Assembly (NCBI GenBank): GCA_023823795.1
Contig: CP085710.1
Span: 3,622,001-3,686,000 of the forward strand
DNA: 64,000 nucleotides
DNA from: Bacillus sp. F19
GTDB taxonomy: Bacteria; Bacillota; Bacilli; Bacillales; Bacillaceae
Direction of reading: 5' to 3'
Shown: positions 46,001-56,635 of the stretch, in pieces
How positions within the stretch are numbered: position 1 is the first letter of the stretch
Layout: each line of letters begins with the position of its first letter
Notes under the pieces: model-generated
The model's database searches: none
Told to the model about the DNA's origin: nothing
What the model saw: the letters and a program-made list of their open reading frames with translations, nothing else
Made by a program: the position numbers and the translations under genes

Positions 46001-46710
46001 TTTCTGATAACCTCCTCAAGCATTGCAATCAAATCGTGAAGCTCTCTCTTCTTCGCTTCATTCCCGGGGCTCACTGCCGCACTTTCTATACTTGTTAATA
46101 TCCTTCTGAAATGCTCGATTTCCTGGGTCCATTTTTTTATAAACGGTTTAGATTTTTCTTTCATCAAAAAAGGACCCACAAGTAAACCTTTTTGCAGTGC
46201 AGTATGCTGATAAGGAGCTTTAGCCTCGCCCTTTTCAGCAATAAGAACCTCATAAATCTTGCCGTCTTCCTCTAATATTTCTTCATTTACCAGTTCCCAG
46301 CCGTTTTCTAGCAGCCATTTTCTTACATGATGTGCATGAATATTAGGCTGGAGAATCAGCCGCTTGACTCCTGCTAATTTTTCCTTTCCGGCTTCCAGAA
46401 TCTTTTCAATTAATGCCCCGCCCATTCCTGCGATCGTGATGCAAGTTGCTTCATTAGGATCAATGACATCGAGCCCGCTTCCTAACCGCACGGATATGAC
46501 GTCCTGCAGTCCGCTTTTTTGGACTTGCTTCTTTGCAGACTGAAACGGCCCCTGGACTACTTCACCCGCAACAGCTGAAGCTGCCAGTCCGTTTAAGATT
46601 GCATAGCAGGGCAAGTAAGCATGATCTGAGCCGATGTCTGCCAGAACAGCGTTTTTAGGTATATAATCAGCTACTGTTTTCAGCCTTTTTGATAAATTAA
46701 CATCATTCAT
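45997..46710 (-). CDS. trmK: tRNA (adenine22-N1)-methyltransferase
   Basis: 237 residues from the ATG at 46710; the upstream extension to 46725 has no better RBS. SAM-binding motif AVLADIGSDHAYLP near 23-36, then the catalytic-site region TIAGMGGALI near 95. Methylates N1 of A22 in tRNA. Coupled to yqfO as in B. subtilis. Confidence 0.88.
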   Translation of the reverse strand: MNDVNLSKRLKTVADYIPKNAVLADIGSDHAYLPCYAILNGLAASAVAGEVVQGPFQSAKKQVQKSGLQDVISVRLGSGLDVIDPNEATCITIAGMGGALIEKILEAGKEKLAGVKRLILQPNIHAHHVRKWLLENGWELVNEEILEEDGKIYEVLIAEKGEAKAPYQHTALQKGLLVGPFLMKEKSKPFIKKWTQEIEHFRRILTSIESAAVSPGNEAKKRELHDLIAMLEEVIRK

Positions 46711-46757
46711 TTTAAACCACCACATTCTTATGTACTTTTAATTAGATCCCTCTATAT

Positions 46758-46800
46758 AATAAGAAAAGTCCTCCGCAGATGCAAAGGACTTTTCTTTTTC
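46758..46800 (-). terminator. Terminator of cccA
   Basis: AAGAAAAGTCC / GGACTTTTCTT imperfect hairpin after the cccA stop on the minus strand. Confidence 0.75.
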
Positions 46801-46840
46801 GCTCAAAAGGAACGGTTCATATAAACTCTTTTGTTTAGAA

Positions 46841-47203
46841 CTATTTGACTTTAGAAACCCATTCTGCCATCTCGTCCAGTTTTTCATCAGGAACTAAACC
46901 GGCAGGCATGTTTCCCCGGCCATTTTTAATCGTTTCTTTAATTCCGTCAACGCCGAGCCTGTCCCCAACTCCTTTAAGAGCAGGACCAGCACCGCCTTCG
47001 TAATTCTCGCCATGACAAGAAATACAGCTTTGCTGGTAGATTTCCTCTGGTGAAGCGTTTGCAACTTCTTCCGATTTATCTTCCTCTTTACCTTCTCCAG
47101 CCATTTCTTTCATATCGCCGAGCCCTTTAATAGATAGAAAAAACATAAGGCCGATTCCGATTACGGCAACTAAAGCAAATGGAATAAGTGGATTGCGATT
47201 CAT
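46841..47203 (-). CDS. cccA: Cytochrome c-550
   Basis: 120 residues. One membrane anchor (about 7-26), an acidic linker (EGKEEDKSEEV) and a small class I cytochrome c domain. Heme is attached at CISCH (Cys60, Cys63, His64), and the axial Met is probably in NGRGNMPAG. It carries electrons on the outer membrane face. In B. subtilis it lies beside sigA; here a dehydrogenase gene separates them. Confidence 0.94.
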   Translation of the reverse strand: MNRNPLIPFALVAVIGIGLMFFLSIKGLGDMKEMAGEGKEEDKSEEVANASPEEIYQQSCISCHGENYEGGAGPALKGVGDRLGVDGIKETIKNGRGNMPAGLVPDEKLDEMAEWVSKVK

Positions 47204-47333
47204 TATGTAACCTCCCTTATGTAAAAATCTTGAAATGCAGGTAAACGATAGATTTAAACAATCTCTATTTTACTTCAAAATTTGAGGAAGTAAAAGACTT
47301 ATTGTATAAGTTGGGCTATTTTTCAAAAATTAG

Positions 47334-47367
47334 TCAAAAAAACCTCATCAATTAAGATGAAGTTCTT
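47334..47367 (-). terminator. Terminator of the acyl-CoA dehydrogenase gene
   Basis: AACTTCATC / GATGAGGTT hairpin with T-run on the minus strand. Confidence 0.8.
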
Positions 47368-47378
47368 TTTTTATTTCG

Positions 47379-48518
47379 TCAGCAGCCAATCTGTCTTGCA
47401 ATGACCATCCTCTGAACTTCACTTGTGCCTTCGCCGATTTCAAGCAATTTAGCATCACGCAGATATCGCTCAACATGATATTCTTTCATATAGCCATAGC
47501 CGCCGTGAATTTGAATGGCCTGATTTGTCACTTCTGTACACATTTCGGATGCAAACAGCTTGCAAAAAGAGGCTTCTTTCGTATATGGCTTTCCCTGATC
47601 CTTTAACCAGGCAGCTTTATAAACCATTGTACGTGCCAAATCGATATTCATTGCCATATCTGCAAGCTTGAATTGAATAGCCTGGAACTCACTAAGTGTT
47701 TTTCCGAATTGTTTTCTTTCTTTTGAGTAAGCTAATGCTTTTTCAAAAGCTGCCTGAGCTATCCCGACTGCCATAGCACCAATTCCTATTCTTCCTCCGT
47801 CTAATGTCATGAGGAACTGTCTGAAGCCATTCCCCTTTTTACCAAGAAGATTCTCTGCTGGAACGACAACATCTTCTAATATCAATTCAGTTGTATTAGA
47901 TGCATTCAGTCCCATCTTTTCATAATTGTCTATTACTTTGAATCCCGGTGCATCAGTTGGGACAATAATGGCGCTTATCTCTTTTTTTCCTTCTGAGCGA
48001 TCCGTGATAGCCGTCAGAGCCAGAAACTTTGCATAAGATGCATTCGTAATGTAACATTTGTTTCCATTTATGGTAAACTGCCCATCCCTTTCAACAGCTT
48101 CGGTCAGTGTGCCCCCTGCATCCGACCCTGCATTTGGCTCAGTCAGACCAAAAGCACCCATTGATTCTCCCGAGCAAATTTTTGAAAGATACTTTCTTTT
48201 TTGCTCTTCTGTACCAAACATATTAATCGGAGCTCCGCCTAATGAAATGTGGGCTGAATATGTAATGCCGGTTGAACCGCATGCTTTGCTTAGTTCTTCC
48301 GTTACAATCGCGAAACTGATCGTATCTGCGCCGCTCCCTCCGTATTCTTCTGAAAATGGCAGACCAAGCATTCCCATTTCACCAAGCTGCTGAAAAATTT
48401 CTGCTGGAAATTGCTTTGTTTTATCTCTTTCATATGCTCCTGGTTCAACAACTTCTTCTGCAAATTCTTTAATGGTTTTCTGAATCATGCGCTGTTCTTG
48501 TGATAGTTCAAAATTCAT
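47379..48518 (-). CDS. Acyl-CoA dehydrogenase
   Basis: 379 residues with the short-chain acyl-CoA dehydrogenase pattern: FAIVTEELSKACGSTG, FGLTEPNAGSDAGG (FAD/substrate loop), CYITNASYAKF, and the catalytic Glu region IQIHGGYGYMKEYHVERYLRDAK near the C-terminus. It oxidises acyl-CoA to enoyl-CoA and passes electrons to ETF. Chain-length preference cannot be set from sequence. It stands alone, with no other beta-oxidation gene nearby. Confidence 0.93.
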   Translation of the reverse strand: MNFELSQEQRMIQKTIKEFAEEVVEPGAYERDKTKQFPAEIFQQLGEMGMLGLPFSEEYGGSGADTISFAIVTEELSKACGSTGITYSAHISLGGAPINMFGTEEQKRKYLSKICSGESMGAFGLTEPNAGSDAGGTLTEAVERDGQFTINGNKCYITNASYAKFLALTAITDRSEGKKEISAIIVPTDAPGFKVIDNYEKMGLNASNTTELILEDVVVPAENLLGKKGNGFRQFLMTLDGGRIGIGAMAVGIAQAAFEKALAYSKERKQFGKTLSEFQAIQFKLADMAMNIDLARTMVYKAAWLKDQGKPYTKEASFCKLFASEMCTEVTNQAIQIHGGYGYMKEYHVERYLRDAKLLEIGEGTSEVQRMVIARQIGC

Positions 48519-48876
48519 TTTATCCCTCCGTTTTGAATACGCTTACATATTAAATTATAAAGTGAAATGGTCTGTTTTCACAACTTTTTAAATTTTTTAT
48601 TTAATGAAAAAATATTTTTGTGCTACTTTGTTTAATAAAAAGCTTTCATTTATTTTGAATACATTCTTATGTATTTGTCAGTAATTTCAAGGTTTTTTCT
48701 AAGAAAAAGAAAGGAATTATGCATAAAATTTTGAAGATGAAATGAAGTTTTTGATGCTAGGTTAGGCATAAAATTTTATGAGGGTGATTTGCAAATTAAA
48801 TAACAATTAAGTAAAATAAATGAAAAGATGATGTAATATGAAATTAGTTTTTACCGCTGTCAAAAATAAATAAACA
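48519..48876. other. Intergenic region between acyl-CoA dehydrogenase and sigA genes
   Basis: 358 very AT-rich bases. No ORF, tRNA or clear conserved RNA is seen. It must hold the promoter of the dehydrogenase gene, but none could be chosen with confidence. Confidence 0.3.
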
Positions 48877-48904
48877 AAAAAAAGCGAACTAAAGTCCGCT
48901 TTCT
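48876..48904 (-). terminator. Terminator of sigA
   Basis: AGCGGAC / GTTCGCT hairpin with eight T following on the minus strand, overlapping the last bases of sigA. Confidence 0.82.
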
Positions 48905-50015
48905 ATTCTAAAAAGTCTTTTAATCGTTTGCTTCTGCTTGGGTGGCGCAGCTTACGAAGTGCCTTTGCTTCAATTTGACGGATGCGTTCTCTAGTAACGC
49001 CAAACACTTTCCCTACTTCTTCAAGTGTTCTTGTACGGCCGTCATCCAGTCCGAAACGAAGACGCAGAACGTTTTCTTCACGGTCAGTCAATGTATCCAG
49101 TACATCTTCAAGCTGTTCTTTTAACAGCTCGTAAGCAGCATGTTCGGAAGGAGAAGTTGCATCTTGATCCTCAATAAAATCTCCAAGATGTGAATCATCT
49201 TCTTCACCAATTGGTGTTTCAAGAGATACCGGTTCTTGTGCAATTTTTAGAATCTCTCTTACTTTATCAGGAGTTAAATCCATGTCTTCTGCAATTTCTT
49301 CCGGAGATGGTTCACGTCCTAAATCCTGAAGAAGCTGACGCTGAACACGAATCAATTTATTTATTGTCTCAACCATGTGTACCGGAATACGAATGGTTCT
49401 TGCCTGATCAGCTATGGCTCTTGTTATAGCCTGGCGAATCCACCAAGTAGCATAGGTACTGAATTTAAATCCTTTGCGGTAATCGAACTTCTCTACAGCT
49501 TTCATTAAGCCCATATTGCCTTCTTGGATAAGATCCAAAAACAGCATTCCACGGCCGACATATCTTTTAGCGATACTTACAACAAGACGAAGGTTGGCTT
49601 CTGCGAGTCTTCTCTTCGCTTCTTCATCGCCTTCTTCAATGCGGTTTGCAAGCTTAATTTCTTCATCTGCAGTTAAAAGATCTACCCGGCCTATTTCTTT
49701 CAGATACATACGCACAGGATCATTGATCTTAACACCTGGAGGCACGCTTAAATCATTAAGATCAAATTCTTCTTCCTTCGCCAGCTGCTGTATATTGGGA
49801 TCATCAGTCGATTCATTATCACCAACTAATTCAACGCCCTGCTCGCCAAGGTATTCATAATACTCATCCATTTGGTCTGATTCAATTTCGAAGCCAGACA
49901 TGCGCTCAGCAATCTCTTCGTATGTTAAAACTCCACGTTTTTTTCCGATTTCAGTTAATTGGTCTTTTGCTTGTTCCAATGTCAATTCAGAATCATGGGT
50001 TTGTTTATCAGCCAT
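48903..50015 (-). CDS. sigA: Primary sigma factor SigA
   Basis: 370 residues from the ATG at 50015 (GGAGGGG upstream), the usual Bacillus length. Region 1.2/2 contains [14 protein letters not shown] and region 2.3-2.4 [17 protein letters not shown]. Region 4.2 has the [23 protein letters not shown]. It directs RNA polymerase to housekeeping promoters. Last gene of the yqxD-dnaG-sigA macromolecular synthesis operon. Confidence 0.98.
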   Translation of the reverse strand: MADKQTHDSELTLEQAKDQLTEIGKKRGVLTYEEIAERMSGFEIESDQMDEYYEYLGEQGVELVGDNESTDDPNIQQLAKEEEFDLNDLSVPPGVKINDPVRMYLKEIGRVDLLTADEEIKLANRIEEGDEEAKRRLAEANLRLVVSIAKRYVGRGMLFLDLIQEGNMGLMKAVEKFDYRKGFKFSTYATWWIRQAITRAIADQARTIRIPVHMVETINKLIRVQRQLLQDLGREPSPEEIAEDMDLTPDKVREILKIAQEPVSLETPIGEEDDSHLGDFIEDQDATSPSEHAAYELLKEQLEDVLDTLTDREENVLRLRFGLDDGRTRTLEEVGKVFGVTRERIRQIEAKALRKLRHPSRSKRLKDFLE

Positions 50016-50132
50016 TGGATCCCCTCCTTCCAAACTCTTGCAATTAATGCTTTATGTGAATGGGCTAAATGATTTATGAAACCGATTAGCCGCAATGAAT
50101 CTCTAAGTGTTGCGCAAGTCATTCGTCAGCCC

Positions 50133-51941
50133 TCATTTAAGATCGCGCTTAAGCCTTATGACTTCCATGGCGATATTGGCAGCCTTGACGAAATCCTTTT
50201 GGCGCTCTGCTTCATGCTTTTCAGCTTCTTTTTCTTTTATCATTAACCAATTTTGGTGATTCAACACCTGTTTAATATAATCTGACAGCTCCCGCTCAGA
50301 TATTTCTTCGTTTACCGAGAGCATAGCTATATCTGAAACAAACTGATGAAGCTGATTGTCCGGCAGTTTTCTCAGAAACGAGCTGACATTTGCTTCATTT
50401 CCATCTTCGTAATAAGCATATAAGTACGTAATTATCGCTCTGTGCTCTTCTATATTGAATTGAAGTCCTATACGGTCAAGCACTTTTTGTGCAATGTCCC
50501 TATTGCGCAGCATATGCGCTATAAGAAGTCTTTCAGCATTATGAAATGCCGGCAGAAGCCTTCTTTGCTTAGGTTTCATCACATGCTGGACAGGAGTGCT
50601 CTGCTGCTGCTCCTTTTTTCGTTCAGGCTTTTGGCCTGATCTTTTATCCTGGATTTGACTCTTCAGAACATCCATCGATAATGAAAATTCTCCGGACAGC
50701 TGTTTTAAATACAGTTCGATTTCCACTGGATTTTCAAGGAGGCTGAGTTCTTTCAGTATTTCTTCTATATACTGCAGTCTTTGTCCTTCATCTTGAAGAT
50801 TTTTTCCTTTGCGGAAAACCTGCATTTTAAAAGCCATTAACGTAATGCTTGCCCCTATTACATCTTTTTTGAACTTTTCTGCTCCGAATGTACGGATGTA
50901 GTCATCAGGGTCTGTTCCATCAGGCAGCGCGGCAACTCTCATTTTGCAGCCGGCAGCAGCAAGTGTTTTAGAAGCTCTTAATGTTGCTTCAAGTCCTGCA
51001 GAATCAGAATCATAACAGATTATAACATCTCCGGCGTTTCTTTTGATGATTTTTGCCTGAGCTTCTGTCAGTGATGTTCCCATCGTTGCAATTGAATGCT
51101 GCACATCTGAACGTACAGCAGAAATTACATCTGCAAAACCTTCAAATAAGACAACTTGCTGATTTTTTCGTATATGTACTCTTGCCTGATGAAAATTATA
51201 AAGAACTTTGCTTTTGTTAAAAATAGGTGTTTCGGGACTATTAAGGAATTTAGGCTGTTCTTTTCCAAGCACCCTCCCTGAAAACGCAATGGTCCGGCCG
51301 GTATGATCAAGGATTGGAAACATAATCCGATTGCGAAAACGGTCCAGATACCCATCCGAGGAGCTTTTCTTAACAAGCAGACCTGCTTTTTCCATCATCT
51401 GAGGTTCGTAACCCCGTTTTGTCAAAAACTTGGCGACGAAATCCCAGGAATCAAGCGCATAGCCAATTTCGAACTGTTCAATTGTTTCTTTGGTAAACCC
51501 TCTTGCTGTTAAATAATCGAAGGCAGCTTGCCCTTCTTTTGTGTTTACAAGTAAATGATGATAAAACTTCTTCAGCAGTTCATGTGCTTCGATCATTTTT
51601 TCATCATCGCTGTTTGCATCTTTTGGCTGAACTGCGTTAAGCTGATCCGGAAGATCAATATGCATTTTTTCAGCGAGTGCCGAAGCTGCTTCAACAAATG
51701 AATAGCCTTCAATTTGCATCAAGAATGAAAAGACGTTCCCGCCGGCGCCACATCCAAAGCAATGGTAGATCTGCTTATCATGTGAAACGGAGAACGATGG
51801 TGATTTTTCGCCATGAAATGGGCATAGCCCAAAATGATTTCTTCCCTGCTTCTTCAATTGAACATATTCACTGACAACATCAACGATGTCTGCCGATTGC
51901 TGAATTTTATCGATTATTTCATCGGGAATTCGATTTCCCAT
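50133..51941 (-). CDS. dnaG: DNA primase
   Basis: 602 residues from the ATG at 51941. N-terminal CHC2 zinc site: Cys40, His43, Cys61, Cys64. The TOPRIM domain has [13 protein letters not shown] (near 265) and the metal-site Asp cluster [12 protein letters not shown] (near 310). The C-terminal helical region contacts the replicative helicase. Makes RNA primers at the replication fork. Lies 117 bases upstream of sigA. Confidence 0.96.
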   Translation of the reverse strand: MGNRIPDEIIDKIQQSADIVDVVSEYVQLKKQGRNHFGLCPFHGEKSPSFSVSHDKQIYHCFGCGAGGNVFSFLMQIEGYSFVEAASALAEKMHIDLPDQLNAVQPKDANSDDEKMIEAHELLKKFYHHLLVNTKEGQAAFDYLTARGFTKETIEQFEIGYALDSWDFVAKFLTKRGYEPQMMEKAGLLVKKSSSDGYLDRFRNRIMFPILDHTGRTIAFSGRVLGKEQPKFLNSPETPIFNKSKVLYNFHQARVHIRKNQQVVLFEGFADVISAVRSDVQHSIATMGTSLTEAQAKIIKRNAGDVIICYDSDSAGLEATLRASKTLAAAGCKMRVAALPDGTDPDDYIRTFGAEKFKKDVIGASITLMAFKMQVFRKGKNLQDEGQRLQYIEEILKELSLLENPVEIELYLKQLSGEFSLSMDVLKSQIQDKRSGQKPERKKEQQQSTPVQHVMKPKQRRLLPAFHNAERLLIAHMLRNRDIAQKVLDRIGLQFNIEEHRAIITYLYAYYEDGNEANVSSFLRKLPDNQLHQFVSDIAMLSVNEEISERELSDYIKQVLNHQNWLMIKEKEAEKHEAERQKDFVKAANIAMEVIRLKRDLK

Positions 51942-51973
51942 ACCAACAACTCCGTGATACAAATATTCGCGAT

Positions 51974-52447
51974 TTAACCACTAATTCCTGCATCTTTCGA
52001 CAAAATCTTTTCCAGTGTGAAAATAAAACTGTCTCTGTCTGATTGGGTAAACTTTTTGGGGCCTTTTGTATGCTTTCCGCCTCGGCGTTCTTTCGCAGAA
52101 AGATACCTGAACTCAAGCGCCATCTCAATATTTTCTTCTGTATACTGTTTACCCCGCGGTGTCATGACTCTAACCCCTTTTTTCAGCAGCAGACCTGCAA
52201 GACCAATATCCTGCGTCACAACTAGATCATGGCGATAAGAATGATTAACGATGTATAAATCAGCAGATTCTTTGCCGGTGTCCACATAAACCCAATCATA
52301 TCCGTATGTATTTGATGTTTTATGGTTATAAGACGCAACAAACAGGACGTTGATTTGATAATGGGCAGCTAGATCAGCGATTTCCTGTTTAACAGGACAG
52401 GCATCTGCATCGACAATTATCTGCATCTTTTTTTCGTCATCTTTCAC
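51974..52447 (-). CDS. yqxD: YaiI/YqxD-family (DUF188) protein
   Basis: 157 residues starting at a GTG (52447). Family signatures [14 protein letters not shown] near residue 10 and [18 protein letters not shown] near 75 place it in the UPF0178/PIN-like fold, and the DADACP acidic residues suggest a nuclease-like metal site. Function unproven. First gene before dnaG and sigA, as in B. subtilis. Confidence 0.88.
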   Translation of the reverse strand: MKDDEKKMQIIVDADACPVKQEIADLAAHYQINVLFVASYNHKTSNTYGYDWVYVDTGKESADLYIVNHSYRHDLVVTQDIGLAGLLLKKGVRVMTPRGKQYTEENIEMALEFRYLSAKERRGGKHTKGPKKFTQSDRDSFIFTLEKILSKDAGISG

Positions 52448-52694
52448 TATTCTACATCACTCCGATAGATTCCTTCTTAACCTTTTAGAAAAGATTGCGA
52501 GGAAAACAAGACTGAATTTGTCGAATTATTTTTCACTACTTCACTTGACAGATCACAATAAATAGTTTATTCGTTCTTAGTCAAGTCTAAACCTAAAATA
52601 AGTAATTTTATCACAATTTTTTATTATAATACAAAGTCTTTAATTTTTCCATTCTTTTTCATGAACTTAAATTGTTAATTTCAGGACATATATA
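52448..52694 (-). other. Upstream region of yqxD-dnaG-sigA
   Basis: About 250 AT-rich bases that must carry the operon's main promoters. A TTGACT on the minus strand near 52580 is a possible -35, but no convincing -10 at 17 bases was found. No RNA gene is seen. Confidence 0.3.
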
Positions 52695-52726
52695 AAACTC
52701 AGAGCTTTTGTTTCTCTGAGTTCAAT
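52694..52726 (-). terminator. Terminator of ppsR
   Basis: AACTCAGAG / CTCTGAGTT hairpin followed by TTAT on the minus strand, just after the ppsR stop. Confidence 0.75.
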
Positions 52727-52742
52727 ATTCGTGCGGTGATCT

Positions 52743-53555
52743 TCAGTTATATCCATTCATGATATTTTGGATCATGTTTGCCGTTTCTTCAACAGCTTTA
52801 TTAGATACATCAATTACCTGGCAGCCTATTCTATCAATAACCTTTTCGAAGTATTCAAGCTCCACTTTGATTCTGTCGATATTAGCATAAATAGCTTTAT
52901 CATTAAGCCCAAGTGAAATTAATCTTTCTTTTCTAATGTCATTTAATTTATCAGGGCTGATTTTAAGTCCGATGCATTTTTTTGGAGAAACTTTAAATAG
53001 TTCCTCTGGAGGTTCGACTTCAGGAACAATCGGCACATTCGCGACCCTAAAGCGCTTATGAGCCAAATACTGAGACAGCGGTGTTTTAGATGTTCTCGAT
53101 ACTCCCACAAGAATAATGTCTGCTTTCATGATGCCGCGAGGATCACGGCCGTCATCATATTTTACAGCAAACTCAATGGCCTCTACCTTTTTGAAGTAAT
53201 CTTCATCAAGTTTACGGACTCTTCCAGGTTCATATTTTGCATTAATCCCATAAGCAGATTCCATTTTGTCTATTAACGGGCCGATGATATCATAATAGAC
53301 AACACCTTGTGAATTTGCTTCTTCAATCAGTCCCTTTCTGAGCTCAGGAACGACAAGTGTAAAGCACACAATTGCCTGCTCCAATTTAGCCAGTGCCACC
53401 ACTTCTTTAATTGTGCCTAAATCTTCAACGTAAGGAATTCGTTTAATTTTTGTATCAGCTGCATTTCCATTAAATTGGCTGATAGCTGCTTTTATAACCA
53501 GCTCAGCTGTTTCGCCTACAGAATCTGATACAACATAGACATGACGATTGTTCAT
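52743..53555 (-). CDS. yqfL: PEP synthetase/PPDK regulatory kinase-pyrophosphorylase
   Basis: 270 residues from the ATG at 53555, starting [18 protein letters not shown], the family start. The P-loop-like [11 protein letters not shown] lies near 152 and [14 protein letters not shown] near 205. The family phosphorylates and dephosphorylates a Thr of PEP synthetase or PPDK using ADP/Pi. It ends the ccpN-yqfL unit: the B. subtilis homologue also modulates CcpN activity. Confidence 0.9.
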   Translation of the reverse strand: MNNRHVYVVSDSVGETAELVIKAAISQFNGNAADTKIKRIPYVEDLGTIKEVVALAKLEQAIVCFTLVVPELRKGLIEEANSQGVVYYDIIGPLIDKMESAYGINAKYEPGRVRKLDEDYFKKVEAIEFAVKYDDGRDPRGIMKADIILVGVSRTSKTPLSQYLAHKRFRVANVPIVPEVEPPEELFKVSPKKCIGLKISPDKLNDIRKERLISLGLNDKAIYANIDRIKVELEYFEKVIDRIGCQVIDVSNKAVEETANMIQNIMNGYN

Positions 53556-53575
53556 ACTATTCCCCACTTCCTCAG

Positions 53576-54214
53576 TTAGATGATTTCATTCTCCGCTAGT
53601 CCGACCAATATCTTCGTCATATTTGTTTTTGTAATTCTGCCCGTTACTTCAAAACCTTTGTCCGTCTCTTTAATGACTGGAATAGCATCTATTTGCTTGT
53701 TTATTAAAAACTTCGCGACATCCATGATATAATCCTCGCGCCTGCACATTGTAATGTTCGGCATTCTTGTCATAATAATATTCACAGGTATGGATGCAAG
53801 TTCCTGCTTTCCGATGCTTGCTCTGAGTAAATCTTTTCTGGACAATACTCCAGCGAGAATAGACCCCTGATCCACTACAAATAAAGTTCCGACATCCTCC
53901 AAGAACATCGTAACGATTGCATCATAAACCGATACATTCTCATTTACTACGACCGGAATTGACTGGAAATCTTTCACCTGAAGTTTTTTCAGTTTATCTG
54001 ACAGAAGTCCGGCTCCTGTTTTACCTGTATAAAAATACCCAACCCTCGGCCTCGCTTCAAGATACCCAGCCATAGTCAATATAGCTAGATCAGGCCGAAG
54101 GGTCGCTCTTGTTAAATTCAGCTGATCGGCAATATGTTCACCAGTAATCGGTCCATTGTCTTTTACAATTTGCAGAATGTGTTCCTGCCTTTTATTAAGT
54201 TCGATTGTACTCAC
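53576..54214 (-). CDS. ccpN: Gluconeogenic gene repressor CcpN
   Basis: 212 residues starting at a GTG (54214) as [10 protein letters not shown], the family start. The longer frame to ATG 54235 lacks an RBS, but the RBS for the GTG is also poor, so the start is not certain. An N-terminal HTH ([20 protein letters not shown]) is followed by two CBS domains ([36 protein letters not shown]). Represses gapB and pckA on glycolytic carbon. Confidence 0.9.
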   Translation of the reverse strand: MSTIELNKRQEHILQIVKDNGPITGEHIADQLNLTRATLRPDLAILTMAGYLEARPRVGYFYTGKTGAGLLSDKLKKLQVKDFQSIPVVVNENVSVYDAIVTMFLEDVGTLFVVDQGSILAGVLSRKDLLRASIGKQELASIPVNIIMTRMPNITMCRREDYIMDVAKFLINKQIDAIPVIKETDKGFEVTGRITKTNMTKILVGLAENEII

Positions 54215-54327
54215 CGCCTTAAGGTTCCAATACATTTGTATCCGCGTTCTAATTCCCGATGGTTAAATAGGTTATACTATATAAAAATATTATATACTAT
54301 TTGGACGGATTGAAAAGAACCTTTGGA

Positions 54328-54485
54328 AAAAGAAATGCGGAACCGACCGCTTAGACCCAACAGACAGATAAGGATCCGACAGAAAAGGCGCTTTTTGCCT
54401 TTACTGGCGGAGCCGTTCTGGCCGAGGGGATGGGAGGTGAAGCTGGACACCACGAAATGCTGAACCGACCGCTTAGACGCGAGAG
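54328..54485. repeat. Dispersed intergenic repeat, copy C, with internal direct repeat
   Basis: GAAATGCGGAACCGACCGCT at 54332 and its near-copy at 54454 form a 25-base direct repeat (one mismatch) 122 bases apart. Between them lie CGGAGCCGTTCTGGCCGAGG and AGCTGGACACCA, which share the GTTCTG(G/A)CCGAGG block with copy B at 40064. Not coding. Lies between ccpN and glyS. Confidence 0.6.
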
Positions 54486-54529
54486 AATGACGATCATTTT
54501 TACTTCTTAAACTTCAATCTTTATAAAAT

Positions 54530-54568
54530 GAAGCAGACGATTGCCCTCTTTTAGGCAACCGTCTGACT
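54530..54568 (-). terminator. Terminator of glyS
   Basis: CAGACGGTTGCC / GGCAATCGTCTG hairpin (one G-T pair) after the glyS stop. The T-run is interrupted. Confidence 0.65.
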
Positions 54569-54571
54569 TTA

Positions 54572-56635
54572 TCATTTTACAATAACAGCATCCATATTAG
54601 CAAAGGATTCTATCAATGCAGCAAGCTTTTTCATTTGTGCAAGACGATTATTTTTCAAAGCTTCGTCTTCAGCCATGACCATCGTTTCGTTAAAATACGA
54701 TTGGATAAATGGCTGCAATGTACGGAGGGATGCAAATGCAGAATTGTACTCACCGTCAGCTGCATGTGCTCCATACTCCTCTTTTACCTGCACATATTGA
54801 TCATACAGCTCCTGCTCGTCTTTATTTTTAAAGAGCTCAGGATCAACAGCTTCTCCGGATGCTTTTTTCGAGATATTTTGAACTCTCGCAAAAGCTTCCA
54901 TAATGCCCTTAAAGCTTTCATCTTTAGCTGCATTTTCCAAAACTGCTGCTTTGTTCAAGATAGCTGTCAGTTCCATTTGGCCTGCGCCAAGCACTGCATC
55001 AATAATATCGTATCTGATTTTCTTCTCATCGAGAACATGCTTAACTCTCATTTTGAAAAATGCAAGAAGTTCATTTTTCACTTTATTTTGATCAATTTCA
55101 TTAAAAGGCGCAAGAGCAATGTCAAATAATTCTTCTAAAGAAATTGTCCATTTTTTCGCTAAAAGGATTTGAACAATCCCGCTCGCCTGGCGTCTAAGGG
55201 CGTAGGGATCCTGTGAACCAGTTGGAATGACACCGATTGAGAAGAAACCTGCAATCGTATCAAGTTTATCTGCAAGCGCCACTATCGCACCTGCAGTTGT
55301 TGCCGGTGCTGAATCTTCAGCATGCCGCGGCATGTAGTGCTCATTCACAGCTGCAGCAACTTCTTCTGCTTCACCAAATGCTCTGGCGTACTTTTCACCA
55401 ATTATCCCCTGCAATTCAGGAAATTCATAAACCATGTGAGTGACAAGGTCAAATTTACAAATCTCAGCTGCTCGCAAGACATGCATTTTTTCTTCGGAGG
55501 AAACGTTAAATCGCTCAGCTAGAGTTTTTGACAAGGTGATCATTCTTCTGACTTTATCTCCAGTAGATCCAAGTTCTTCATGGAAAACAATTTTATCAAG
55601 TTTTTTCACATTATCCGAAATCACAAGCTTTTGGTCTTCATTGTAAAAGAATGCTGCGTCTGACAGACGTGCGCGCAAGACTTTTTCATTTCCTCTTGCC
55701 ACATTTTCAATATGATTGTGGTCACCATTTCTGACTGTTACAAAATAAGGAAGCAATTGTCCTTCCGCATTTTTCACCGGAAAATAACGCTGATGTTCTT
55801 TCATCGTTGTCACAAGCACTTCTTCCGGAAGCGAAAGATACTTTTCTTCAAATTTACCAAATAAAGCAGTAGGATACTCAACCAGATTTGTCACTTCTTC
55901 TAATAAATCTTTGTCGATTGGAATGTTCCACTTATTTTCTTCTTCAATATGATGCAGCTGAGTTAGAATTGCTTCTTTTCTTTTTACAGGAGAAGCAATG
56001 ACAAACTGTGAAAGAAGAGCCTTTTCATACGCAGATGGATGATCAATGACTTGATCTGAGCCTAAAAAGCGGTGTCCTCTTGTTTCTTTTCCTGTTTGGA
56101 CGCCTGTAATGTTAAAAGGAATCACTTCCTGGCCGTACAGGGCGATCATCCATTTTATCGGTCTTGCAAATCTCAGGTCCTGAGATCCCCAGCGCATATT
56201 TTTAGGAAACGTAAGGCCGGTAATGATCTCACTTAAATCTGATAAAAGCTCTTTCGTTTCTTTTCCTTTTATGAACTTATGGACATGAGCATATTCAATG
56301 CCGCCAATTTCTTTAAAGAAAATATCCTCAACACTTGCTCCCTGGCCTCTTGAAAATCCGACAGCAGCTTTTGACCAGTTTCCGTCTCCATCAAGCGCAA
56401 TTTTCTTGGCAGGTCCCTTAGCTTCTTCCTCGATATCCTCCTGTTTTGCAGCAACACCCTCTATTTGCACCGCAAGTCTTCTTGGTGTTGAAAAAACATT
56501 TACTTCACCAAAAGAGATATTTTTCTCCTTCAGCCAGTTCGTTACTTTTAGAGAAAGCTGGTTCATTGCTTCCGTTACAAATCTTGCAGGCAATTCCTCA
56601 AGTCCGAGTTCAAGCAGCAAATCATGTTTACTCAT
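54572..56635 (-). CDS. glyS: Glycyl-tRNA synthetase beta subunit
   Basis: 687 residues of the heterotetrameric (alpha2beta2) GlyRS beta chain. The start [14 protein letters not shown] is the family signature. An HD-like region carries [10 protein letters not shown]-type sequence ([12 protein letters not shown] near 280), and the C-terminal DALR-type anticodon-binding region follows. Overlaps glyQ by eight bases. Confidence 0.96.
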   Translation of the reverse strand: MSKHDLLLELGLEELPARFVTEAMNQLSLKVTNWLKEKNISFGEVNVFSTPRRLAVQIEGVAAKQEDIEEEAKGPAKKIALDGDGNWSKAAVGFSRGQGASVEDIFFKEIGGIEYAHVHKFIKGKETKELLSDLSEIITGLTFPKNMRWGSQDLRFARPIKWMIALYGQEVIPFNITGVQTGKETRGHRFLGSDQVIDHPSAYEKALLSQFVIASPVKRKEAILTQLHHIEEENKWNIPIDKDLLEEVTNLVEYPTALFGKFEEKYLSLPEEVLVTTMKEHQRYFPVKNAEGQLLPYFVTVRNGDHNHIENVARGNEKVLRARLSDAAFFYNEDQKLVISDNVKKLDKIVFHEELGSTGDKVRRMITLSKTLAERFNVSSEEKMHVLRAAEICKFDLVTHMVYEFPELQGIIGEKYARAFGEAEEVAAAVNEHYMPRHAEDSAPATTAGAIVALADKLDTIAGFFSIGVIPTGSQDPYALRRQASGIVQILLAKKWTISLEELFDIALAPFNEIDQNKVKNELLAFFKMRVKHVLDEKKIRYDIIDAVLGAGQMELTAILNKAAVLENAAKDESFKGIMEAFARVQNISKKASGEAVDPELFKNKDEQELYDQYVQVKEEYGAHAADGEYNSAFASLRTLQPFIQSYFNETMVMAEDEALKNNRLAQMKKLAALIESFANMDAVIVK

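Noticed and set aside
48519-48876. A possible small RNA upstream of the acyl-CoA dehydrogenase gene
   Set aside because: The region is AT-rich but shows no stable hairpin plus promoter pair.
54635-55129. Plus-strand ORF (164 codons) opposite glyS
   Set aside because: Entirely within the confirmed glyS gene on the other strand; Cys/Phe-rich shadow frame.
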